Shown here: positions 54,601 to 61,350 of the stretch, piece by piece
Numbering within the stretch: position 1 is the stretch's first letter
Layout: each line of letters opens with the position of its first letter
Assembly (NCBI GenBank): GCA_051655155.1
Contig: JBOFZL010000051.1
Location: forward strand, 1-64,000
Direction of reading: 5' to 3'
Length of the DNA stretch: 64,000 bases
Source: JBOFZL01 sp051655155
GTDB lineage: Bacteria > Bacillota > Clostridia > Peptostreptococcales > Filifactoraceae
Made by a program: the position numbers and the translations under genes
The notes under the pieces: generated by a model
Told to the model about the DNA's origin: nothing
What the model saw: the letters and a program-made list of their open reading frames with translations, nothing else
Database searches by the model: none

Positions 54601-55373
54601 ATGGAAATATTGCATTTGACAAGCTTACATTCGATAAAGAAGGAAGCTATGTATATACTATAAACGAGGTAGTAGGAAGCGATAAAGAAATAGAATATGA
54701 TACAACAACATACAAGGCAATTATTCAGGTGAAGCTGTCAGGAAATACCTATGTGGGAGAAGTATCATATGAAAAAGATGGAAAAGCTTACGAAGGAGTA
54801 CCCGTATTTAAGAATACAAAGAAGTCAGAAGCAAGTGATAAAATATCAGTAACTGTAAACAAAGTATGGGATGACAACAATAGCAATAGTCGACCAAAAG
54901 AAGTAAAAGTACAGCTTTACAAGAATGGAGAAAAATATGGAAATGTGGTAATACTAGATTTAGAACATGGATGGAAACATACATGGAAGAATCTAGAAAA
55001 GGAAGCTAGATGGATGGTAAAAGAGGTTGAGGTAGTAGAGAAATATGTAGCAAGTGTTACAGAAAGTGGTAATGTATGGACTATTGTTAACAAGCTTAAT
55101 AGTGAGCCAACAAACCCAACTAATCCAACAAACCCAACAAATCCAACTGACCCAATGGTTCCAACAAATCCAGATCAGCCTAAGGATTCTAGTAATCTGG
55201 ACAACAGCAATGTTAAGTTGGATATAAATAATGCAGGTAATGGAGAGTTAGATAATAATATTCCAAGAACAGGAGACGACTCACATCTTGCGTTGTGGAC
55301 AATTATTATGATGGGTTCACTTTTAGGTATGCTAGCATTAGTTGCTTTAAGAAAAAAATTAAAGGTTAAATAA
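48621..55373 (+). CDS. Large Cna-B-type surface adhesin with IPRTG sortase anchor
   Basis: 2250 residues. A signal peptide (about 1-45, LAGVLSVAMFLGVLPINIFS) is followed by a long extracellular region of unrecognised beta-rich domains. Then come an SdrD-B-type domain (GLTWLDSNKDGQRQ, near 53065), a SpaA/Cna-B domain (FEITKTDNEGKVLPEAEFKL), three further Cna-B repeats, one FctA/Spy0128-like isopeptide domain (near 54484-54825), an Asn-Pro-Thr-rich wall linker, and an IPRTG anchor (55260-55274) with membrane helix and basic tail. AAAGGA 6 bases before ATG 48621 is preferred over upstream ATG 48549. It is probably wall-anchored by a sortase encoded elsewhere. Confidence 0.9.
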   Translation: MKEHNYSEKRKNLLRSKFSTRILAGVLSVAMFLGVLPINIFSMDEVKEVVTGVSVDKTEYNVKVGTGVNEIGLPKELSVTISLEGKEEGNEPVKIEKNLEVLWEGTYDGNVAGVYSLTSKFTNDIILADSVTMPVVNVKVVTEELNGSVGNEAGETPQAEEKPLTQEAQDFINGVNKLNKEKVLADVSSFLADKSNEVLKASILEVMTQVKAADEKYKSLLKEEQLSTKVVEAYTSLSELYQAILPIVNEATVVIKDEEYDFEISGSNSLFRANDVVNFLEGIGLNIKKKDGTQATEAELKNYELRIKSVTSSDGSYIWKEGETSTIGGASLNLEYVTNFGVWNVKENNWVANVEKSYKKLRLSLRSLILDMLDKDDQYINAATVKEYVTGTAPFDADDIPGNDSGSTNDTVRTFDTIGYTLNIGSQGYTNNSFYKNGYVGFKMVLPLSKSEAEFDIGTMGWLVRGTKTDYDYKLTYETIDGKECQILTGYRYLDAEKMGVANTFPISSLEVNVAIKVKAMKNGDEVKPDIYTWCDKNDVKFYETDYICQNQAEHGKAPNGGKELVKIDIKPIKVTAAPRYNVFLQQCSTDYVDGVDNFDFSTGNDLALNKDKGSVYGRISAYGLTLQLHNNATNKGLRGIEVPDGSPITFDLTFGEQFKPDSASAIPMDLKGTDSKYTPLVWSYEGHSNADKQADERDVVKYGYNYLPGLSVFNNGGGNITTKLDPTQGSNKVADGGKWTVNQNGDKLSFTVSDYKINTDYFPNSTPGRVPNRTDVYFKLQDGIESTYIGCFSGAEVYVVVPFGGDGDVNHPDYLATKYGKGTIQLTVKDTNLKATSISGQALNTVVDNGNQVVKDDDSKTSIYYLSKPGSYENRVQYSSSTGTDLSDIHNKLENYENGKDTVSIGQGITIKWGGFLRTNGELRNGLKGMNSLMKFDDKAVEISGNPNLMGYNKPDPNGKATFIYGAKKDGTGWASFKEMHDAKEEDLIYFESLEALKAQGSICVGVLMEYRSDTGQITNTYALGRLPITIKNDYSLAGYVAPVMERTTLWTGIGFAEDGNRIPKRLDVQAGNASMPGKPMVKDFTSGEYIKATYDNDGNYTGGHTGTSNLGDSVYIVPYKAGISKFVLQKNNDGTTKNIFNLDDAQEQVDFKLDMTLKQPIETTEKKTTTVTIVDILPSGTTYNNDAVLGGEFKLDNPKGKGYKGSVIGGTAVGGKDDQGIEFEAATSGIDDKGNSIVTFVFNNVPIGTKSLPSIYYSVKINGAAAKNGQQYKNSATIRTTEDNRIKNLTNGNYTEVGFSVAKNSSTSINKVAKNLYVDYGENMEFTLTWLNSGQNDVSGSPMMDTMPANGDENGSKFSGGYTLESIKLINNNGATSDFSGLEVWYTTDINNIGKYAKDFNDSSIRGKWNKTTVDSNGNVIGVPKNGVISWCILGTIKSTKMIQASCVIRPQGGSSGDSYVNSISLNDSKGIAVSHIVSRKLSGLTWLDSNKDGQRQDDEKRISGITAKLVTKVDYEANGGKAKGITNLSGSLCEMQTNALGNYEFVDLPAGEFVVVFLDGSTVLGEYTMTKTKASGVSNKVDSDAVEVLEEGLLKSGYIKDIKMPEAKDIKSSPYVIGNLDAGLYQVGTKFEITKTDNEGKVLPEAEFKLYNITCSETHEHTDNCYTAIKEGVEDKVWISDVAGYVNFGELYNGVYKLVEIKAPKGYETPQGYWKIIVDNKKKDKAIEIASEGKVPSFTKNGGKYSLANNKEELITVEGKKIWEDKNNQDGKRPLSIIVNLLLNGKVIDTKTVTEADGWNWKFTDLKKYEYGIENIYTVKEEKVEGYQTKVNGYDITNSYTPGKTSVNVVKSWEDENDKEKIRPTEVTIKLLSDGVDTGKQIVLSKTNNWTDSFVDLDEYKNGVKIEYTITEVEVSGYKAEITGDKVNGFTVVNTHKPTGGGGGVDPTKEPAKITLKAEKTLDNVVAKGSEYNFVLKDNSGNVIQTKKNVDGNIAFDKLTFDKEGSYVYTINEVVGSDKEIEYDTTTYKAIIQVKLSGNTYVGEVSYEKDGKAYEGVPVFKNTKKSEASDKISVTVNKVWDDNNSNSRPKEVKVQLYKNGEKYGNVVILDLEHGWKHTWKNLEKEARWMVKEVEVVEKYVASVTESGNVWTIVNKLNSEPTNPTNPTNPTNPTDPMVPTNPDQPKDSSNLDNSNVKLDINNAGNGELDNNIPRTGDDSHLALWTIIMMGSLLGMLALVALRKKLKVK
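55105..55160 (+). repeat. Short tandem coding repeat (Thr-Asn-Pro)
   Basis: Nine-base units of the ACCAACCCA-like type (reading P-T-N repeatedly) occur about six times in tandem near the wall linker of the adhesin. Such repeats can expand or contract by slippage. Confidence 0.8.
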
Positions 55374-55398
55374 TATAGTTCTACTATATTAGACAATA

Positions 55399-55425
55399 AA
55401 AAAATCAGCCTATGGCTGATTTTTT
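55399..55425. terminator. Bidirectional terminator after the adhesin
   Basis: A perfect 12-bp stem (55399-55410 and 55414-55425), loop TAT, T-tail on each strand. It lies between the convergent adhesin and MATE genes. Confidence 0.9.
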
Positions 55426-55480
55426 TATTAAACACAAAGTTTAATGAAGATGTATACTGGTTTTTTGTAGTATAGTTAAG

Positions 55481-56821
55481 TTATAGATAATCTTTCAATT
55501 TGTCAATTTCTTTTTTTGTAAAAAATAATGCTATTATGCAAGAAACAGCATCTGATATGGCATTACTAATATATATTCCTGTTATTCCTAAATTAAATAT
55601 TGTTGGTAGGGCATATAGACAAGGAATAAGAATAATTCCATATCTTAAAAGGGATAGTATTGTTGATAGAGTAGGTTTGCCTATAGTTTGAAAATATTGG
55701 GAACTTACTATATGAAGTCCTGCAAAGGGCAACATTAGCAGATATAGTTTAATAGCTGAGCGGGTTTCTTTTATAAGATTTTGATCTTCAGTAAACAAGG
55801 ATATAAGCTGATTAGGGAAAACAAAAATAATTATATAAAATATCATTGATATACCGAAGGTTGTAATAAGGGATAATTTTAGAGATTCTCTGACACGACC
55901 GAAATTTTTAGCCCCGTAGTTATAACCACAAATTGGCTGATTTCCTTGAGTGATACCTGCTATTATCATGTGGTAAAAGCTAAATATGGAATTCATTATA
56001 GTTATTGAGGCAAGCGATGCGTCTGAACCTATAGAAAGTATAGCCTTATTTGTAAAAATGCCTACAAAAGTAGCAAATATTTGTAAGTAAAATGATGGAG
56101 AACCATTTTTCAGTATCATTAAAAGATATTCTTTATCCCTTTTTTGCTTTGTTATTTTCAGTTTGATTGGTAGGTTTTTACCTTTTATAAATAAGTGAAT
56201 TACTGTTATAGTTACATAAAGTTGAGAAATTACCGTTGCTATAGCAGCTCCTTTTATTCCAAGTTCGAAAGTGAATATAAATAGGGGATCTAATATTAAG
56301 TTTAGTATGGAGCTTAAAAGAATTATTTTCATTGATATACCAGATTGCCCAACAGACCTTAGGGAGCTATTAAGACAGTAGCCTGGCAAGCTGAAGACTG
56401 ATCCTAATAAAAGGATTTGAATATAGTCTTTTGCATAGGGGAATGTCTCTTTTGATACAGATAAAACATTAAATATTGGTTCTATAAATATTATGGTTAT
56501 CAGGCTGAATAGTGCAAGTATCAATATAATATATTTTAGGGATATATATAATATTTTTTCTGCATCATCTTTTTTGCCTTCTCCTAATTTTATTGATATG
56601 AGAGTAGAACTGCCTATACCTATTAGAAGCATAAATGCCATTTGTAATACTTGAATAGGCATGGTTATTCCTACTGCACTTAGGGCAAGAGTGTTTATTC
56701 TTCCCACAAACATTCTATCGACAATATTATATATGGCACTGCTTAACATTCCTATAATTGCAGGTAATGATAGTTCTAATAACAGAGAGGATACTTTTTT
56801 ATTTTCTAATTTATTTTCCAT
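55481..56821 (-). CDS. MATE family efflux transporter
   Basis: A 446-residue protein with about twelve membrane helices. MATE signature features are the N-terminal LSLPAIIGMLSSAIYNIVDRMFVG and GNQPICGYNYGAKNFGR. Probably a Na+- or H+-driven drug or toxic-compound exporter; the substrate cannot be read. SD AAGGAG precedes the ATG. It is single, convergent with the adhesin. Confidence 0.93.
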   Translation of the reverse strand: MENKLENKKVSSLLLELSLPAIIGMLSSAIYNIVDRMFVGRINTLALSAVGITMPIQVLQMAFMLLIGIGSSTLISIKLGEGKKDDAEKILYISLKYIILILALFSLITIIFIEPIFNVLSVSKETFPYAKDYIQILLLGSVFSLPGYCLNSSLRSVGQSGISMKIILLSSILNLILDPLFIFTFELGIKGAAIATVISQLYVTITVIHLFIKGKNLPIKLKITKQKRDKEYLLMILKNGSPSFYLQIFATFVGIFTNKAILSIGSDASLASITIMNSIFSFYHMIIAGITQGNQPICGYNYGAKNFGRVRESLKLSLITTFGISMIFYIIIFVFPNQLISLFTEDQNLIKETRSAIKLYLLMLPFAGLHIVSSQYFQTIGKPTLSTILSLLRYGIILIPCLYALPTIFNLGITGIYISNAISDAVSCIIALFFTKKEIDKLKDYL

Positions 56822-56924
56822 AATTCTCCTTAATTTTAAAATGAAAGTTGAATAATTTTATCTATTTATATATAATATAACATACGGTAGTTTAAGACAA
56901 GCGAATATTAGTGAGGTTTAGGTT

Positions 56925-57674
56925 ATGAATAGTTATTCGGTTTTATCTAAGATATATGATGAGTTAATGGAAAAGGTAGACTATAAAGATTGGGCAATGT
57001 TTATTCATGAAAGGTTAGAGCTTTCAGAGGCTAAGCCTATGCACCATATATTAGAATTAGGTTGTGGTACAGGAAATGTTACTAAGGAACTACTTAAGCT
57101 TGGATATGAGGTGGTGGGGGTAGATATTTCTCAAGAAATGCTAGAAGTAGCAGAAGAAAAGTTGGAGAAATATGGTGATAAAATAATTCTTATAAATCAG
57201 GATATATGTGAACTGGAATTTGATGTCTACGAAATCGATTCAGTAGTCTGTTGTAATGATACATTCAACTATATACTTGACGAAGTAAAGATAAAAGGAC
57301 TATTAGAATATTTATATCCACGGATGAAAAATGGTGGAGTTCTAATCTTTGATATAAGTTCAGAGTATAAATTGGAGAAAATATTGGGAAATAACACCTT
57401 TGGAGAAAGTTTTGATGATATGGTGTATCTTTGGGGAAATTTTTATAATGAAGAAGAAAAAACGGTTTCTATGGATATTGACTTTTTTCTTAAAGATAAA
57501 CAAAGCTACGAGAGATTTTCAGAATTTCATATTCAAAAAGCTCATTCAGATAAGACTTTAACAAATATCATTAAAGAGGCAGGGTTTAAAAATATCAGAC
57601 TCTACGGAGATTTTTCCAGAGAGGAAGGTATAGAAGATAAAACAGAGAGAATATTTTTTGTATGTGAGAAGTAG
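56925..57674 (+). CDS. Class I SAM-dependent methyltransferase
   Basis: 249 residues. The SAM-binding motif LELGCGTGNVT (about 44-54), VGVDISQEML and the CCNDTFNYIL post-motif are clear. The substrate is unknown. The gene begins a compact cluster with rsmD (9 bases later) and coaD, so a role in RNA or cofactor modification is possible but not shown. Confidence 0.88.
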   Translation: MNSYSVLSKIYDELMEKVDYKDWAMFIHERLELSEAKPMHHILELGCGTGNVTKELLKLGYEVVGVDISQEMLEVAEEKLEKYGDKIILINQDICELEFDVYEIDSVVCCNDTFNYILDEVKIKGLLEYLYPRMKNGGVLIFDISSEYKLEKILGNNTFGESFDDMVYLWGNFYNEEEKTVSMDIDFFLKDKQSYERFSEFHIQKAHSDKTLTNIIKEAGFKNIRLYGDFSREEGIEDKTERIFFVCEK

Positions 57675-57683
57675 GAAGGTATA

Positions 57684-58235
57684 ATGAGAATAATAGCAGG
57701 AAAGTTAAGAGGGAAAGTTTTAAAATCTCCAAAAGATGAAAAAGTAAGACCTACCCTAGATAGGGTTAAAGAGGCTGTTTTTAGTATGATTATGCCTTAT
57801 TTGAGAGATGCTGAAATTTTAGATTTATTCGCAGGAAGTGGAGCTTTAGGGTTAGAGTCTTTATCTAGAGGTGCAAGGTTTACAACATTTGTAGACGTTA
57901 ATAAGGATTCTATAATGCTAGTAAAAGATAATGTGAAGGTTTGCAATATGGAAGAAAGGTCTAGGGTTTTATTACTTGAAGCGAAAGATGCTTTAAGGGA
58001 AGCGGTAAGTAAGAATTGGAAGTTTGATATAATCTTCATGGATCCACCTTATGAGGGGGGGATTGCAAAAAAAGTTTTGCAAGAATTTGATTTTAATATT
58101 ATAATGAATGAGAAAGGTATTGTCATTGTGGAAACAGACATCAAGGAATTGACAGATTCTGAAATTGGCAATTTAATGAAAACTAGAGAAAAGACCTATG
58201 GTCAAACGCGAATAAGCATATATGAAAGGAAGTAA
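57684..58235 (+). CDS. rsmD: 16S rRNA (guanine(966)-N(2))-methyltransferase
   Basis: 183 residues. N-terminal MRIIAGKLRGKVLKSP and the catalytic motif DPPY (MDPPYEGG) identify RsmD, which methylates G966 of 16S rRNA. SAM motif LDLFAGSGALGLE. The rsmD-coaD pair is conserved across bacteria. coaD starts 1 base after its stop. Confidence 0.95.
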   Translation: MRIIAGKLRGKVLKSPKDEKVRPTLDRVKEAVFSMIMPYLRDAEILDLFAGSGALGLESLSRGARFTTFVDVNKDSIMLVKDNVKVCNMEERSRVLLLEAKDALREAVSKNWKFDIIFMDPPYEGGIAKKVLQEFDFNIIMNEKGIVIVETDIKELTDSEIGNLMKTREKTYGQTRISIYERK

Positions 58236-58236
58236 G

Positions 58237-58737
58237 ATGAGAAAAGCGGTATATCCAGGAAGTTTTGATCCGTTGACATTGGGGCATTTAGATATTATAA
58301 AGCGTGCTTCTAAGCTTTTTGATGAAGTTACAGTTGCAGTATTAATAAATGAGAGAAAACAATCACTTTTTACAATTGAGGAAAGATTAGATATGATAAA
58401 AGAGGCTACAGAGCATTTACATAATGTTAAGGTTGATAGTTTCTCAGGTCTTTTAGCAGAGTATTGTAAAGAGGATGGTATTATTTCTATTGTTAGGGGA
58501 CTTAGAGCAGTAAGTGATTACGAGTATGAATTACAAATGGCGCATATGAATCATAGCCTTAATAGTTCTGTAGATACTATTTTTTTGGCTACAGAGCCAA
58601 AATATTCATTTATAAGTTCATCTTTAGTTAAGGAGGTAATGAGGTTTGGGGGAGATACACTCCAATTTTTGCCTGTTTGTGTAAGTGAAAAATTAAAAAA
58701 TAAATTTGCAAAGGAGAATGGTGATGGAAGTACTTAG
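58237..58737 (+). CDS. coaD: Phosphopantetheine adenylyltransferase
   Basis: 166 residues making dephospho-CoA from ATP and 4'-phosphopantetheine. The nucleotidyltransferase motif YPGSFDPLTLGHLDII and the ISSSLVKEV region are present. ATG 58237 follows the SD GAAAGGAAG; ATG 58222 would start in the SD and overlap rsmD. The gene overlaps the next by 14 bases. Confidence 0.96.
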   Translation: MRKAVYPGSFDPLTLGHLDIIKRASKLFDEVTVAVLINERKQSLFTIEERLDMIKEATEHLHNVKVDSFSGLLAEYCKEDGIISIVRGLRAVSDYEYELQMAHMNHSLNSSVDTIFLATEPKYSFISSSLVKEVMRFGGDTLQFLPVCVSEKLKNKFAKENGDGST

Positions 58738-59221
58738 TATTTTAGACAAATTAGAGGAACTGATTGAAGGTTCATCAAAGCCGATGTTTGGGGGAAATGG
58801 AAAGATTATGATGGATAAGGAAGAGGCTTTGGAAATCATCAGAGATATTAGGATAGGGCTTCCTGATGATTTTAAGCAGGCAGAATGGATAACTCAAGAA
58901 AGACAAAAGATTATTGATGATGCTAAAACTGAGGCAGAAACCATTGTTAAGAGTGCTAAATCTTATGCTAATGATCTTATTCAAGAGCACGCTATAACTC
59001 AAAGGGCAGAAGCTAGGGCAAAGGAAATTAATGAGCAGGCTGTGAAAGATGGTATAGAATTGAGAAATGGAGCTATAGAATATTCACAAGGAATAATTTC
59101 AAAGCTTTGCATGGATATAAAAGAGGTAGTAGATAAGATTGAAAAAAATCATAATGAGTTAAATGCATTGAAGGTTCCAACCAATGAAGAAGAAGGGTTT
59201 GAGGGTGAATTGGAGGTATAA
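58724..59221 (+). CDS. Conserved clostridial coiled-coil protein (ATPase/DivIVA-like)
   Basis: 165 residues, mostly a long charged helix (about 60-150) with a short N-terminal domain (LDKLEELIEGSSKPMFGGNGKIMM). I recognise the type only as the uncharacterised helical protein that follows coaD in clostridia; it resembles ATP synthase b or DivIVA coiled coils. AAGGAG (58711-58716) favours ATG 58724, 7 bases later. It overlaps coaD by 14 bases and is followed by a prepilin gene at once. Confidence 0.7.
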   Translation: MEVLSILDKLEELIEGSSKPMFGGNGKIMMDKEEALEIIRDIRIGLPDDFKQAEWITQERQKIIDDAKTEAETIVKSAKSYANDLIQEHAITQRAEARAKEINEQAVKDGIELRNGAIEYSQGIISKLCMDIKEVVDKIEKNHNELNALKVPTNEEEGFEGELEV

Positions 59222-59222
59222 T

Positions 59223-59609
59223 ATGCAAAAATATTCTAGAAGAAAAGCATTTACTTTGATTGAGGTTGTTATAACCTTAATGATTATAGTTTTAATTGCA
59301 TCTTTTGGAATATCTAAGTACTCAAAGGTACAAGAGGAGTCCAAGGTGAATATAGATGTTGCAGCAGCAAGGCAAATAGGAGATGCTGCTGAACTTGCTT
59401 TGATTAGTAATCCTAAATTGGATAGTAATACTATAGAAGATGAGGTAAAAACTAGAATTAAGATGTTGAAACCTGTTAGTAAAACTTATATGGATGACAA
59501 GTTTAATATTACAGTAGTAGACGGATCACCTAAAGTAACAGCCAATAAGTTGGAACTTTATCCTGAAGTTGAAAAGATAAAAGGCAAGGAAGAGGTAGCT
59601 AAAGATTAG
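59223..59609 (+). CDS. Orphan type IV prepilin-like protein
   Basis: 128 residues. After a basic leader (MQKYSRRKA) comes the prepilin signature FTLIEVVITLMIIVLIASFGISKY, with cleavage expected just before Phe and Glu at position +5. A short soluble domain follows. GGAGG is placed 6 bases before ATG 59223. No prepilin peptidase, ATPase or other pilus gene is in the window, so it is an orphan here. It may serve a pilus or competence system encoded elsewhere. Confidence 0.82.
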   Translation: MQKYSRRKAFTLIEVVITLMIIVLIASFGISKYSKVQEESKVNIDVAAARQIGDAAELALISNPKLDSNTIEDEVKTRIKMLKPVSKTYMDDKFNITVVDGSPKVTANKLELYPEVEKIKGKEEVAKD

Positions 59610-59617
59610 AGTTTAAT

Positions 59618-59663
59618 AAATAGTTGTGTAGTGAATAAAATCTTCGCTCCACAACTATTTTTA
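59618..59663 (+). terminator. Terminator after the prepilin gene
   Basis: AAATAGTTGTG (59618-59628) pairs with CACAACTATTT (59650-59660), followed by T-rich sequence. Confidence 0.75.
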
Positions 59664-60019
59664 TGCCATTAATTTTAATAATATACTCAAATATAAATAT
59701 AAAATAAAAGCAACCATAGCTTGGGTTTATGTTAAGAAGTAGAATTAGGGTTAGTCAAAATAATGAAAAATTAAATTTTTTGATAATAAATTATAGTACA
59801 TATAATAAATATTGACAATTGAATAATTGGAAGGTTATTAGAGGTTAATATTTATTTTATTTAAAATCATAAAATAATTTTATACATAAAAATTTCCATA
59901 AAACCTCTTTATTAAATTTAAGAATGATGTTATAATAATATCAATAAATGGTTAAAAAAATAACTACATATATTATTTTATCTACCATTTAATTACTTAT
60001 ATTATAGGAGGAGTTATTT
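59664..60019. other. Long AT-rich leader region of the MatC-like permease
   Basis: Besides the promoter at 59812-59840 nothing else is recognised. A second -10-like TATAAT occurs at 59931-59936 without a clear -35. AAATGGT and ACCATTT (near 59946 and 59985) form a loose inverted repeat. Confidence 0.4.
59812..59840 (+). promoter_or_regulatory. Candidate promoter of the permease/CoA-transferase genes
   Basis: TTGACA (59812-59817), 17 bases, then TTATTA (59835-59840). Leader of about 170 bases would follow. Confidence 0.45.
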
Positions 60020-61303
60020 ATGCAAATTGAACACATTCAAGTTATACTGTTACTAGCACTAGTTTTAGCGATTTTTATTGGATTTAAGTTCAATATTAAC
60101 ACAGGATTAGTTTCTATTGCTTTTGCTTTCGTGCTAGGTTTTTTTGTTTTTGAACCACTGGAAAAAAATCCAGAAACTTTAGTATCGTTGTCATCAGCAG
60201 CGGCTAAGTCGGTTACGCTCATAAAGGGTTGGCCGAATAATTTGTTTTTTATTTTGTTGGGGATGACACTTCTTTTTAGTGTGGCGAAGGTTAATAATAC
60301 TTTGGAACTTTTAGCAAGAAAGGTGGCTTACCTTAGTAAAGGGTGTAAAAAACTTCTTCCTGTTATCTTCTTTTTATTATCTATGATTTTAGCGGCTATT
60401 GGACCTGGAAATATTGCAGTTTGTGCATTATTGTTGCCTATAGCAATGGCTTTATCCAAGGAAGAAAAAATCAATCCATTATTAATGGCAGGGGTTACGA
60501 TTGCAGGAGCAAACGCAGGAGGATTATCACCTATTTCTCCAACAGGTATAATTGCAATAAAATTAGCTAAAGATATTGGGTATGAAATTGGAAATCATGT
60601 TTTTATTCAAACTATTATAGCTCAAATAGTCTTGGCTGTTGTTTTGTACTTAGTATTAGGAGGATTGAAACTTAAAAATGATAGCTCTTTTTCTATGGAA
60701 AAGCCTGTAGGTTTTGATCGTAATCAAAAAATAACACTTGGAGTTATTTTTGCTGTTGTTATTGGTATAGTGTTTATTAAGTGGAATGTAGGATTTGCTG
60801 GTTTTGTAGGGGCTTTTGTTTTATTGTTCCTTAAAGTTGCAGACGAAAAGAAAACGATTGCAGGTGTTCCATGGGCTACACTTATACTTGTTTGTGGAGT
60901 GGGTGTTCTAGTAAATGTTGTTAAGATTGGTGGAGGAATTGATCTTTTAACAGAGACTTTGGCAAAGTTCATGAATGAAAGAACTTCAGGAGCAATAATA
61001 ACCTTAATGGGAGGTTTAATGTCATCTGTATCATCGGCTTCAGGAGTTGTTATGCCAACTCTTATACCTACAGTACCTGGACTTGTAAATGAATTGGGTG
61101 TTGATGGTAAAATGTTGATTACAGGAATAGTTTTGGGAGCTCACTTTGTAACAAATTCACCTTTATCTACTCTTGGAGCTCTTGCTATGGCATCTGCTGG
61201 AGAGAATATTGATAAGGCTAAATTCTTTAATCAATTGCTGATTTTAGGTTTTGGAGGAGTTTTATTTGGCGCTATTCTTGTTTTTGTAGGTATTGTAGGC
61301 TAG
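60020..61303 (+). CDS. SLC13/MatC-like dicarboxylate permease
   Basis: 427 residues with about twelve helices. Motifs AAIGPGNIAVCALLLPIAMA and GGLSPISPTGIIAIKLAKD resemble the MatC/dicarboxylate-type permeases (malonate and similar). It lies 47 bases before a CoA-transferase gene, which suggests uptake or export of a C3-C4 acid such as succinate. The exact substrate is uncertain. Confidence 0.85.
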   Translation: MQIEHIQVILLLALVLAIFIGFKFNINTGLVSIAFAFVLGFFVFEPLEKNPETLVSLSSAAAKSVTLIKGWPNNLFFILLGMTLLFSVAKVNNTLELLARKVAYLSKGCKKLLPVIFFLLSMILAAIGPGNIAVCALLLPIAMALSKEEKINPLLMAGVTIAGANAGGLSPISPTGIIAIKLAKDIGYEIGNHVFIQTIIAQIVLAVVLYLVLGGLKLKNDSSFSMEKPVGFDRNQKITLGVIFAVVIGIVFIKWNVGFAGFVGAFVLLFLKVADEKKTIAGVPWATLILVCGVGVLVNVVKIGGGIDLLTETLAKFMNERTSGAIITLMGGLMSSVSSASGVVMPTLIPTVPGLVNELGVDGKMLITGIVLGAHFVTNSPLSTLGALAMASAGENIDKAKFFNQLLILGFGGVLFGAILVFVGIVG

Positions 61304-61350
61304 ATAATAATAAATGTATTTGATTATATGTGCTTGAGAGGAGAGTCAAG

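Noticed and set aside
55105..55160. CRISPR-like repeat array
   Set aside because: Repeats are 9 bases, contiguous and in frame with a coding linker; there are no spacers.
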